From assembly GCA_964347835.1 (NCBI GenBank), contig CAYFZR010000042.1, positions 1 through 15,242 on the forward strand: a stretch of DNA of 15,242 nucleotides. The letters are read 5' to 3'. Shown here one piece after another: positions 1 through 7,011 of this stretch. Source of the DNA: CAYFZR01 sp964347835 [NCBI: uncultured archaeon]. Lineage in GTDB: Archaea; CAYFZR01. Position 1 is the stretch's first letter, and every line of letters begins with the position of its first letter. Under the pieces are notes generated by a model, which searched no databases, was not told the origin of the DNA, and saw only the letters and a program-made list of their open reading frames with translations. A program made the translations under genes and the position numbers.

Positions 1-45
1 CAATAATAGGAAATTGGTAAGAGAGGATACATAGGAGGATGTATA

Positions 46-207
46 ATGGCTGATAAATGGAAATGTATATGCGGCTATATTTATGATCCCGATGAAGGAG
101 ATCCTGATGGTGGAATAGAACCGGGAACTTCCTTCGAAGATGTACCAGATGACTGGGTATGTCCTGTTTGCGGAGCGCCAAAAGATGTGTTTGAAAAAAT
201 TGAATAA
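46..207 (+). CDS. Rubredoxin, 53 aa
   Basis: Small mononuclear-iron electron carrier, cytoplasmic; in anaerobes rubredoxins commonly pass electrons to rubrerythrin, superoxide reductase or flavodiiron proteins (family knowledge). The translation runs [15 protein letters not shown], then a typical acidic middle with [13 protein letters not shown] at residues 25-37, then CPVCG at 39-43. Total length matches the family. The second knuckle is the normal CPxCG, but the first is C7-I-C9-G, one residue shorter than the usual CxxCG. AGGAGG at 33-38 sits 7 nt before the ATG and fixes the start. A short open frame ending in TAG at 32-34 could be the tail of an upstream gene, but too little is visible. 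The gene converges on the leftward PPAT-DUF84 gene. It is too short for a generic ORF cut-off but clearly real. Confidence 0.93.
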   Translation: MADKWKCICGYIYDPDEGDPDGGIEPGTSFEDVPDDWVCPVCGAPKDVFEKIE

Positions 208-222
208 GGTCATAATAAGCTG

Positions 223-248
223 TTGAGAAATCTTGCGAAGAATCTCAA
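223..248. terminator. Stem-loop between convergent genes
   Basis: TTGAGA (223-228) pairs with TCTCAA (243-248), and inside it TCTT (231-234) pairs with AAGA (238-241) around a GCG loop, giving about 10 bp with a small internal loop. It lies between the rubredoxin stop and the PPAT-DUF84 stop and overlaps the latter. Neither side has a strong U-tract, so a terminator or 3'-end role is only suggested by position. Confidence 0.3.
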
Positions 249-1222
249 TACAAAGATTCGGAGATTATTGGAACCATAGCCATCAAAACGCATTGTTCAG
301 TTAAAGAAAGGCGGTCTATCAATCCTTTAGAAAGAAAACCTACCGCTCCTTCTTTTTCTCCAATTTTATCTATGCCAGATATTTTTTCCATCACATCTTC
401 CATCTCTCTACCTTTCAGTATCTCATTAACAACTTTTTTAGGTATCTCAAAGCCAGGACTACTGCCAACAGAGATATTTTCTTCTTTATCTATTACAGCG
501 CACCACTGGATATCAACGTAACCCGTATTTGCGCGAGAGTTTTTTATTAGCCCTGCCTCGATTCCCACCCCAAAATCCGAGTCAGTTTTGTTTAAGGCAT
601 CTTTTGCCCTTTTTATTGCGTTATCCAATACTTCCTCGTCAAAAGGCTGAGAAGAAGTATCAACTTCACAAGAAATAATCTCTACATCTCCAAATACTCT
701 TTCAAAAATGTTTTCGGTGGCTTTTAATTTAATTGGGTTTTTAGAGCCTACTGCAACCTTTATTTTATTATCTCTACGAATCAGAGTTCCTTTCTCGTCT
801 ATCTCCCCCTTTCTTATTCTGGTAGCAGATATGGATTTTCCATTCTCAGCTTTTACCATATCAACCTTAAAAATTTCTAAAGGCTTTAGTCCTCTCTTTA
901 TCCTTGCCTCATTTATCTTAACGCCCTCGGGATAAGTTTCTTCTGAAACTATTAAGATTTCGAAATCGCCTCCTTTTGTTAATTTAAGAGAATCCTCCAA
1001 TTCAATGATTTCATATTTTCCAGAATATCCTTTATAATTTAAGAATTCCTCTAAATTCTTTTTTCTCTGGTAATAATTATGCGTAAGGTGATCTTTATTT
1101 ATTAAATCATCGGTTACCAAACCTATTATCAAAAAATCTCCGATTTCAAAGGCTTTCTCAAATAATCTTTCATGTCCTAAGTGGATGATATCAAATGTAC
1201 CTCCAATAACAACTTTTTTCAT
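245..1222 (-). CDS. Phosphopantetheine adenylyltransferase fused to DUF84 NTPase-like domain
   Basis: Two-domain protein of 325 aa. Residues 1-150 are an archaeal-type phosphopantetheine adenylyltransferase (4'-phosphopantetheine plus ATP to dephospho-CoA, CoA pathway): nucleotidyltransferase motif GGTFDIIHLGH (7-17, HxGH at 14-17) and the C-terminal ISATRIR motif (131-137). Residues 153-325 are a DUF84 domain, the family of inosine/xanthosine triphosphatases that remove damaged purine nucleotides: GSKNP (159-163), SQPFDEE (191-197), GVGIEAG (218-224), SSPGFEIP (254-261) and EGAVGFLSKG (291-300). Both halves keep their family motifs, so both are probably active (inference). ATG at 1222 follows AAGGTGAT. 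The upstream KH/PP-loop gene ends 4 nt before this start and that SD overlaps its stop, so the two are probably co-transcribed and translationally coupled. No frameshift is seen at the junction. Confidence 0.88.
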   Translation of the reverse strand: MKKVVIGGTFDIIHLGHERLFEKAFEIGDFLIIGLVTDDLINKDHLTHNYYQRKKNLEEFLNYKGYSGKYEIIELEDSLKLTKGGDFEILIVSEETYPEGVKINEARIKRGLKPLEIFKVDMVKAENGKSISATRIRKGEIDEKGTLIRRDNKIKVAVGSKNPIKLKATENIFERVFGDVEIISCEVDTSSQPFDEEVLDNAIKRAKDALNKTDSDFGVGIEAGLIKNSRANTGYVDIQWCAVIDKEENISVGSSPGFEIPKKVVNEILKGREMEDVMEKISGIDKIGEKEGAVGFLSKGLIDRLSLTEQCVLMAMVPIISESLY

Positions 1223-1226
1223 CCTA

Positions 1227-2246
1227 TCACCTTAGAATTGAGTATATCTGTTTTAACGCTTGTCCAGGCTCCATTATTCCTGCTCTTGTTTTTCTTAGAA
1301 CTCTTTGTATCGAATACCTTCTGAGATGTGGATGTTTCTTATGTACCTCTCTCAAAAGGGGGCAAGCATATCCGAATTTTGATATCTCTATTCCTAATTT
1401 GTTGAGTATTTCCTCTCCTTGATCTTTTTTTAGCGAGAGCCCTGCTAATAGATTTACCCGTACTAAATCGTTGGTTATTACCTTTATAGCCTGAGTTCCT
1501 GTGGGCAAGAGGTTACCAAACATGATCAAAGGAATTTTATTTTCGATATTAAATTTATACAATTCTTTTTTAAGTTCAGCATGACATCTCCCGCATGGAT
1601 GAATATGTCCTTTTAAAGCCTTGTCCCATATTTCTCTTAAAGATTCGGGAGGATCTAAATAATTATGAGGAACATTTAACTCTGATACAACTCGTTCTAT
1701 ATTCTCCTTCAACTGGGGTGGAAGTATAATAGTTCCAGGATCTACCGTTAGGGCAACAGGGTTCATACCTGAAATCTTTGCTATAGTCAAGGTAGTTGAA
1801 CTGTCTTCTCCTCCAGAGAGAGCAACTGTTGTTAAATGGCTGTCATTTTCTTCTTTTTCAGGTAAATCAGGAAAGAGGTCCGCATTTTCTAACAAGGGTA
1901 AAATATAATTTTCGAGACTAAATTTTACCTCTTCAGATACTTTAGAATTTAGAATTTCTTTTAATTTACTTGTAGATCGATCTATTCTTATTCTTCTGAC
2001 TATTAAGTCGGTTTCTGCTACTACATGAATCTGATCTATGTTTAAAATCTCCTTTAACCTTCCAACCACCCAACCCCCGGGCCCTATTACCACCGCTTTG
2101 TCAGATCTATCCGTAGCAACGATCAATAAACGATCCCTATCTTCATCATACTCGATCCGTGATATACTCGGAGTTGAAGATGCCTTCATACCTAATTCAT
2201 GCCTCACCTCATCTATCAATCTTAGAATCTCTTCTTTAGAGTACAT
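1227..2246 (-). CDS. KH-domain PP-loop ATPase, TtuA-like cysteine pattern
   Basis: 339-aa protein of the adenine-nucleotide alpha-hydrolase (PP-loop) superfamily with an N-terminal RNA-binding domain. Residues about 27-95 look like a KH domain, with IGPGGWVVGRL at 54-64 supplying the GxGG loop. The PP-loop signature SGGEDS is at 144-149. C218 and C221 (CGRC) plus C295 (YACPLL) give three cysteines spaced like those that hold the [4Fe-4S] cluster in TtuA/NcsA-type tRNA sulfur-transfer enzymes. The likely role is ATP-dependent RNA modification, perhaps thiolation, but substrate and chemistry are inferred. ATG at 2246 is the only reasonable start: the frame is closed by TGA at 2283-2285 with no start codon between. 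No SD is visible before it, unlike its neighbours; instead a hairpin-containing leader precedes it. It is the first gene of a pair with PPAT-DUF84. Confidence 0.82.
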   Translation of the reverse strand: MYSKEEILRLIDEVRHELGMKASSTPSISRIEYDEDRDRLLIVATDRSDKAVVIGPGGWVVGRLKEILNIDQIHVVAETDLIVRRIRIDRSTSKLKEILNSKVSEEVKFSLENYILPLLENADLFPDLPEKEENDSHLTTVALSGGEDSSTTLTIAKISGMNPVALTVDPGTIILPPQLKENIERVVSELNVPHNYLDPPESLREIWDKALKGHIHPCGRCHAELKKELYKFNIENKIPLIMFGNLLPTGTQAIKVITNDLVRVNLLAGLSLKKDQGEEILNKLGIEISKFGYACPLLREVHKKHPHLRRYSIQRVLRKTRAGIMEPGQALKQIYSILR

Positions 2247-2291
2247 CGTATATTTTGGATAATTCTTTTGCCTCTTATATCTTCACTTTGC

Positions 2292-2324
2292 AGCGTGGCT
2301 CGCTATGGAACGTGGCTCGTTCCA
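2292..2324 (-). promoter_or_regulatory. Tandem hairpins with identical loops in the leader of the KH/PP-loop gene
   Basis: On the + strand AGCG (2292-2295)-TGGCT-CGCT (2301-2304) is directly followed, after one base, by TGGAACG (2306-2312)-TGGCT-CGTTCCA (2318-2324). Both have the same five-base loop, within a shared nine-base core at 2294-2302 and 2311-2319. Read as minus-strand RNA the loops are AGCCA. A TATA-like box at 2347-2354 puts the expected transcription start at about 2324, so the transcript would begin with these two stem-loops, some 45-75 nt before the start codon. Function unknown; a protein-binding or stability element is plausible. Confidence 0.5.
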
Positions 2325-2346
2325 CCCGCAACTTTATCCAAAATTA

Positions 2347-2354
2347 TTTTATAA
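2347..2354 (-). promoter_or_regulatory. TATA-like box for the KH/PP-loop gene
   Basis: The minus strand reads CCGTTATAAAAT. TTATAAAA fits an archaeal TATA box, 23-27 nt upstream of the base where the tandem hairpins begin. A second TATA-like stretch, CTTATAAAATTTA (2401-2413, minus), preceded by a C-run, is an alternative promoter giving a longer leader. Confidence 0.4.
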
Positions 2355-2382
2355 CGGACACAAGAGAGTCTTTTTCCACTTT

Positions 2383-2407
2383 AAATTTAGCTTTCTACTC
2401 TAAATTT
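2383..2407. repeat. AT-rich inverted repeat, operator-like
   Basis: AAATTTAG (2383-2390) and CTAAATTT (2400-2407) are perfect 8-bp inverted arms with a 9-nt spacer. The right arm overlaps the more distal TATA-like sequence at 2401-2413. The spacing would suit a dimeric repressor, but such dyads occur by chance in AT-rich DNA. Confidence 0.25.
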
Positions 2408-2482
2408 TATAAGGGGGTGTAGAGAGGGGGTGGTAGGATAAGATAGGATAATTTCATTATAAAATACAATATAACCCTCTTC

Positions 2483-2932
2483 TTATTTTATTCTCATAAC
2501 TTCTGCTACTACGAATTTAAGGCCTTTCTTACATTCTTCGCTTACTTCGGCGTCTATGTGTTGTACTCTACATCTATCACCGTCTAATAGACCAACAGGA
2601 ATGCATAGTTCTTTTAAATCACAATAATCATAGTGATCGCACTCTACGGTTGAATATGAGATCACACTCCCCTCTATCGCTTTTCTTGAGTCGAGTAATA
2701 TCTTTATTGGCGACTCATCGACTACAACTACCGAGACTCCTCCTTCATGGACAGGACAGTCATGATGAGATTCCCTAACTTCTACGACTCTATATATCCT
2801 TTCTGACTCCAAATTTTCGTGGCATACATGGTATAATTTACACCTATCACACTCTTCTGTAGACCCACAGTACAGGAATGATACTCCTTGTTTTGCTAAT
2901 TTAACTCCCAAGAGGGTTATTATTTGATCCAC
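2483..2932 (-). CDS. UPF0179 family cysteine-rich protein
   Basis: 149-aa protein matching the archaeal UPF0179 family, of unknown function. Ten cysteines (residues 22, 28, 31, 37, 59, 98, 104, 110, 121, 134) fall into an N-terminal group, including CDRC and YHVC, and a second group including YDYC and KELC, with conserved-looking histidines between (H56, H57, H62). This suggests two metal or iron-sulfur sites (inference). There is no signal peptide or membrane segment. The start is GTG at 2932, with GGTGAT a few bases upstream, a near-perfect match to the archaeal anti-SD; the SD overlaps the end of egsA and the gene gap is 1 nt, so translation is probably coupled to egsA. The 3' side runs into the AT-rich region before the KH/PP-loop promoter. 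Confidence 0.85.
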   Translation of the reverse strand: MDQIITLLGVKLAKQGVSFLYCGSTEECDRCKLYHVCHENLESERIYRVVEVRESHHDCPVHEGGVSVVVVDESPIKILLDSRKAIEGSVISYSTVECDHYDYCDLKELCIPVGLLDGDRCRVQHIDAEVSEECKKGLKFVVAEVMRIK

Positions 2933-2933
2933 T

Positions 2934-3980
2934 TCAAATCACCCCGGTTTCTCTCGTTAATCTTTCTGCGGCTTCCTTTTTTATTCCTTTGTCACTCAGT
3001 ATTGTGTATCTTTCCGGTCTTATCAGATGGGCTTTTGTTAAAGCCTCGATTATAACTTCTTCTTCAATGCCCAATCCTTTTGCTGTAGTGGGCAGACCAA
3101 TAATATCCAAGGCTTCTTTTATCTCCATCCAGTTTCCACCATGGAGATTCATCATTAAAATAGTACCGACTCCACACTGTTCTCCATGCAGTGCCGGCTT
3201 AGGCGCAATCGTATCTAAGGCATGACTGAACTTATGTTCAGAGCCGCTTGCAGGTCTACTGCTCCCAGCTATACTCATGGCGACTCCACTCGATATTAGA
3301 GCCTTAACAACCAACCTAACACTTTCTTCAAGACCTTTCTTTATATTTTTAGCCTGATTAATTATAATTTCTGATGTCATTCTTGAAAGCGTCGAGGCAT
3401 ACTCGCTATATTCTTCGTTTCTTAACTTGTAAGCCAATTCCCAGTCTCTAACCGCTGTTGAATTTGCTATGAGGTCGCCGCATCCAGCCTTTAGTAATTT
3501 TTCCGGTGCCTTTGAAATTATTTCGGTATCTGCTATGATGGCAATGGGTGTTTTTGCGTGCACCGATACCTTTTGATCATCAATGTTGTTGATTGATGCT
3601 CTAGGTGATGCTATGCCATCATGGGATGCACAAGTAGGTACACTTATAAATTCTTTATCCATTTGGGCTGATGCCATTTTTGTGACATCTATTACCTTAC
3701 CACCACCTACTCCAATGAGGGCGGAGGGTGAAGTCTCGTTTATTATTTCTCTTACCTTATCTACTTCCTCGAAAGATGGGGATGATATTATGTAGTTTAC
3801 TATCCTATAGCCAGAATCTTCTAATATTTCGTTAACATTTTTACCGGCAACCTTAAATGTGGCACTCCCAGAAGTAACGAGAACAGCGTTCCCAAAATTT
3901 AGTCTCCTACATAAATTACCTACGTCCGCTATAACTCCGTTACCATAAAGTACTTCGCGCGGCAACCGCATACTAAGCAT
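2934..3980 (-). CDS. egsA: sn-Glycerol-1-phosphate dehydrogenase
   Basis: Reduces dihydroxyacetone phosphate to sn-glycerol-1-phosphate with NAD(P)H, making the glycerol backbone of archaeal ether lipids; cytoplasmic. The 348-aa length is normal. Visible motifs: nucleotide-binding GVGGGKVID (90-98), SVPTCASHDGIASPRAS (113-129), and the zinc ligands of this dehydrogenase family at D169 (GCGDL), H249 (GSEHKFSH) and H265 (LHGEQCG). ATG at 3980 follows AGGGAT closely; an in-frame ATG at 3971 is the alternative but is poorly spaced from that site. Divergent from DUF63 across only 9 nt, so its promoter must lie inside the DUF63 coding region (TATA-like box at 4035-4043). It is followed by UPF0179 in what looks like a two-gene transcript. 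Confidence 0.96.
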   Translation of the reverse strand: MLSMRLPREVLYGNGVIADVGNLCRRLNFGNAVLVTSGSATFKVAGKNVNEILEDSGYRIVNYIISSPSFEEVDKVREIINETSPSALIGVGGGKVIDVTKMASAQMDKEFISVPTCASHDGIASPRASINNIDDQKVSVHAKTPIAIIADTEIISKAPEKLLKAGCGDLIANSTAVRDWELAYKLRNEEYSEYASTLSRMTSEIIINQAKNIKKGLEESVRLVVKALISSGVAMSIAGSSRPASGSEHKFSHALDTIAPKPALHGEQCGVGTILMMNLHGGNWMEIKEALDIIGLPTTAKGLGIEEEVIIEALTKAHLIRPERYTILSDKGIKKEAAERLTRETGVI

Positions 3981-3989
3981 ATATATCCC

Positions 3990-4808
3990 TTGGTGGTTGA
4001 TTTGGGTTTCATAGAAAGTTTCTTAGATAAATACTTTATATATCCGGTAAAGTATCATACCGGATACAACATCGTAAATACTCTTACCTACGGAGTATTT
4101 CTTATATTGGCTATATTCGCTGTATATCGTCTATTTAAAAGATATGGAGTGAATATTAACGAGAAATTTTTTGTTTCAATAATTCCTTTTCTTTTTTTTG
4201 GAGCCAGTACCCGCGCTTTGGTGGATGGCGAAGTCTACGAGTTCTCTTACTGGTTGGTAACCCCCGGCATATATGTGCTCACCTTAATCCTCATAGTATC
4301 TGTTATCCTATTATTCAGCTCGACTGAAAAATTAACGAACAAATTACCTTACTATATCCCAGTTCTTTTATTCGGAATCGGTTTGTGTTTGGTCAATCTC
4401 TACTATATTATCCAAAAAGTGCAGTCTTTAAAACCGCTTGGAATAGAAATAGTTTTAACGGGAGTTTTTACCTTAATAGTCTGGGTCACATTAAAATTTT
4501 TGTTTCCGCAGATTTTATCCCTAACAAATATCTCGTTGATATCTGCCCACCTTTGGGATGCTAGTGCAACATTCATTGGCGTACGATTCTATGGTTATAT
4601 AGAACAGCATGTCCTTCCAAGGCTCTTCATAGAGGCCTATGGTGCATGGACGATGTTCCCATTAAAACTCATAGTAGTATTACCTGTAATTTATATAATA
4701 GATCTAGAAGAAGATGAACAACTAAAGAATATAGTAAAGATAACGATATTTGCCTTAGGGTTTGCTCCAGGAACACGAGACATACTTAGGGTGATCATGG
4801 GCGTATGA
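3990..4808 (+). CDS. DUF63 family multi-pass membrane protein
   Basis: 272-aa integral membrane protein of the archaeal DUF63 family; function unknown. Hydrophobic segments lie near residues 28-48, 60-72, 92-110, 121-142, 153-174, 222-238 and 248-260. Family-like polar motifs are FGASTRALVD (70-79), SAHLWDASAT (185-194) and GFAPGTRD (257-264), which look too conserved for plain membrane filler and may line an active site. The start is uncertain: TTG at 3990 gives the longest frame, while GTG at 3993 and TTG at 4002 are also possible. No SD is visible, so it may be leaderless or have a very short leader. proS follows after 38 nt on the same strand. Confidence 0.85.
   Translation: MVVDLGFIESFLDKYFIYPVKYHTGYNIVNTLTYGVFLILAIFAVYRLFKRYGVNINEKFFVSIIPFLFFGASTRALVDGEVYEFSYWLVTPGIYVLTLILIVSVILLFSSTEKLTNKLPYYIPVLLFGIGLCLVNLYYIIQKVQSLKPLGIEIVLTGVFTLIVWVTLKFLFPQILSLTNISLISAHLWDASATFIGVRFYGYIEQHVLPRLFIEAYGAWTMFPLKLIVVLPVIYIIDLEEDEQLKNIVKITIFALGFAPGTRDILRVIMGV
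4035..4043 (-). promoter_or_regulatory. TATA-like box for egsA, inside the DUF63 gene
   Basis: The minus strand reads CCGGATATATAAAG. This is a good archaeal TATA box, which would start transcription near 4015 and give a leader of about 35 nt before egsA. It sits within the first codons of the divergent DUF63 gene because the two genes are only 9 nt apart. Confidence 0.45.
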
Positions 4809-4846
4809 ATGACCTTTAAAAAAAATTAGGTTATCTGGTGAACTAG

Positions 4847-6253
4847 ATGGAAAAGAACAGTTTTACTGAATGGTTCAATAAGGTAATAGAAAGTGCAGAA
4901 ATTGTAGACATAAGGTATCCAATAAAAGGTCTTTATGTGTGGTTTCCATACGGATTTAAGATTAGAAAGCATTGTACAGATATAATTAGGGAACTCATGG
5001 ACGAAACAGGGCATGAAGAGACGTTATTTCCTCTATTGATCCCTGAAGACGAGTTTCAAAAGGAAGCTACTCACGTAAAGGGTTTCGAAGACGAGGTGTT
5101 TTGGGTAACTCATGGTGGATTAACACCTTTAAATGTAAAACTAGCCTTGAGACCTACCTCTGAAACAGCAATTTATCCGATGTTTTCTTTATGGATAAGA
5201 TCCCACAAAGACATGCCGATCAAAGTTTATCAGATTGTAAGTACCTTTAGATACGAGACGAAACATACTAGACCTTTGCTGAGATTAAGAGAGATTACTA
5301 CCTTTAAAGAGGCGCATACGGCACATGCAAGCATGGAAGATGCAGAAAAACAGGTAAAAGAAGCAATAGAAGTTTATAAAAGATTTTTTGATAGACTATG
5401 CATACCTTACATGATCACGAGGAGACCGGACTGGGACAAGTTTCCGGGTGCAGAATACACCATAGCCTTTGACACGATTTTTCCTGATGGAAGGACTCTT
5501 CAGATAGGAACAGTTCATAATTTAGGGCAAACTTTTTCGAAGACGTTTGAAATCTTGTTCGAGACCGAAACCGGTGATCATGATTATGCATATCAAACAT
5601 GCTATGGAATGTCTGACAGGATAATTGCCTCAATCATCGCGATACATGGGGATAAAGACGGATTAATACTTCCACCATCCGTCGCTCCATATCAAGTTGT
5701 TCTAGTGCCTATTCTTTATAAAAAAACAGAAGAAGAAATAAGGGAACATACCGAAAAGGTTGAAAAAATATTGAGGGAATCAGGAATAAAATACTACATA
5801 GATTGGAGAGAAATTCGCCCAGGACGAAAATACTATGATTGGGAATTGAAAGGGACCCCTTTAAGAATAGAGATAGGTCCAAAAGATGCTGCAAATAATG
5901 TTGTGACAGTCGTTAGGAGAGATAATCGAGAAAAAGAAATGTTAGATACTGTTAATCTCTCATCTAGCCTTAATAGCCTTTTAAAAGCCATTTCAAATGA
6001 CTTGAAAGAAAAAGCATGGCAGAAAATGGAGTCGAAGATAGAGGAAGTAAAAACTCTAGAAGGATTAAACGAGGCAGTTAAAAAGGGAGTAGTCATAAAA
6101 ACTGATTGGTGCACTACTGAGGATTGTGGAGAAGAGATAAAAGAAATTTCAGGTGCCGATATCATTGGCATACCTCTGATGGAAAGTGGTGGCGCATGCA
6201 TAGTATGTCACAAACCCTCAAAAAAACAGGCTTTAATTGCAAAAGCATATTAA
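4847..6253 (+). CDS. proS: Prolyl-tRNA synthetase, archaeal/eukaryotic type
   Basis: Charges tRNA-Pro with proline; class II synthetase, cytoplasmic. The 468-aa length suits the archaeal-type enzyme, which lacks the bacterial editing insertion. Visible motifs: [10 protein letters not shown] near residue 103, motif 2 region [16 protein letters not shown] followed by TFKEAHTAH, and motif 3 region [17 protein letters not shown]. The C-terminal extension has C422, C427, C451 and C454, a zinc-site pattern, and ends in Tyr, as is typical of this ProRS type. ATG at 4847 follows GGTGA (4837-4841) by 5 nt. An AT-rich stretch, TTTAAAAAAA near 4815, could be its own TATA box, but read-through from DUF63 is also possible. 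Confidence 0.97.
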   Translation: MEKNSFTEWFNKVIESAEIVDIRYPIKGLYVWFPYGFKIRKHCTDIIRELMDETGHEETLFPLLIPEDEFQKEATHVKGFEDEVFWVTHGGLTPLNVKLALRPTSETAIYPMFSLWIRSHKDMPIKVYQIVSTFRYETKHTRPLLRLREITTFKEAHTAHASMEDAEKQVKEAIEVYKRFFDRLCIPYMITRRPDWDKFPGAEYTIAFDTIFPDGRTLQIGTVHNLGQTFSKTFEILFETETGDHDYAYQTCYGMSDRIIASIIAIHGDKDGLILPPSVAPYQVVLVPILYKKTEEEIREHTEKVEKILRESGIKYYIDWREIRPGRKYYDWELKGTPLRIEIGPKDAANNVVTVVRRDNREKEMLDTVNLSSSLNSLLKAISNDLKEKAWQKMESKIEEVKTLEGLNEAVKKGVVIKTDWCTTEDCGEEIKEISGADIIGIPLMESGGACIVCHKPSKKQALIAKAY

Positions 6254-6269
6254 TCCGGTAGACCCTGAG

Positions 6270-6284
6270 AAAAAGGCTTATATA
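6270..6284 (+). promoter_or_regulatory. Promoter (BRE plus TATA box) of psmB-fttA
   Basis: AAAAAGG followed by CTTATATA (6277-6284) is a near-consensus archaeal BRE/TATA pair in the gap after proS. The expected start near 6305-6310 leaves a leader of about 55 nt before psmB. Confidence 0.6.
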
Positions 6285-6362
6285 TCAGAAGGGTAATGTG
6301 ATATGTATACTTCTCATAATCTCTTCTAAAACTCATATATTCTTGCATTGGATGGTGTTTTA

Positions 6363-6980
6363 ATGGATTTTGTAGGTGACAAACCCAGATTGAAAGGAAC
6401 AACAACTGTAGGCATTGTGTGCGATGATGGCGTTGTATTAGGAACTGAAACAAGAGTTTCAATGGGCCATCTAATTGTTAATAAAAGGTTTGAGAAGATT
6501 TTTGAAATCGATAGACATATTGCTGCTACTACCTCCGGGTCAGTATCGGATGCACAAGGACTTATGAGATATGCCCAAGCGGAAGCGAAATTATTCCGAA
6601 TGAGAACAAGCAAGCCTATGCCTGTCGAGGCCACTGCTACTCTAATGGCAAACATACTCCACTACTATAAGATCTACCCTTTCATGATTCAATTAGTAAT
6701 CGGCGGATTTGATGAGAAAGGCCCTCATCTGTTTTCTTTAGATGCTGTAGGTAGCGTTATCGAAGAAAATGTTATATCAACCGGATCAGGCTCGCCAATA
6801 GCGTATGGAATAATAGAAGGGGAACACAAAGAGGGTCTGAATACAAAAGAAGGTATTAATCTCGTAATGAACGCCCTTAGGGCTGCGATGCAAAGAGATG
6901 TTTTTTCCGGTAATGAAATTTCTGTTTGTGTAATTAATGAAAAAGGAATCAATAAATTAGAATCAAATAGAATCGCATGA
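6363..6980 (+). CDS. psmB: Proteasome beta subunit
   Basis: Catalytic subunit of the archaeal 20S proteasome, an N-terminal-threonine hydrolase that assembles as heptameric rings. The ATG-initiated form (205 aa) has a 12-residue propeptide ending in KG, followed by mature TTTVGIV; counting from the mature Thr1, E17 and K33 occupy the catalytic-site positions. [14 protein letters not shown], the conserved segment around the active-site Ser, is present further on. ATG at 6363 is preferred because GGTG (6354-6357) is correctly placed; TTG at 6348 would add five residues and has no SD. It has its own strong TATA box, and the next gene, fttA, begins 31 nt after its stop. No alpha subunit or PAN ATPase gene is in the window. 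The proteasome beta/aCPSF1 pairing is familiar from other euryarchaea. Confidence 0.96.
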   Translation: MDFVGDKPRLKGTTTVGIVCDDGVVLGTETRVSMGHLIVNKRFEKIFEIDRHIAATTSGSVSDAQGLMRYAQAEAKLFRMRTSKPMPVEATATLMANILHYYKIYPFMIQLVIGGFDEKGPHLFSLDAVGSVIEENVISTGSGSPIAYGIIEGEHKEGLNTKEGINLVMNALRAAMQRDVFSGNEISVCVINEKGINKLESNRIA

Positions 6981-7011
6981 AGAAGGGCAATTGTATAAAC
7001 GAGGTAGATTG

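Noticed and set aside
1-34. Possible C-terminal tail of an upstream gene ending at TAG 32-34
   Set aside because: Ten codons at the window edge are too few to support a call.
240-259. GAATCT...AGATTC inverted repeat at the rubredoxin/PPAT junction
   Set aside because: Only 6 bp with an 8-nt loop, and it competes with the better stem-loop at 223-248.
5833-6201. 122-codon minus-strand frame inside proS
   Set aside because: Antisense shadow of the ProRS anticodon-binding and C-terminal regions; no SD and no family resemblance.
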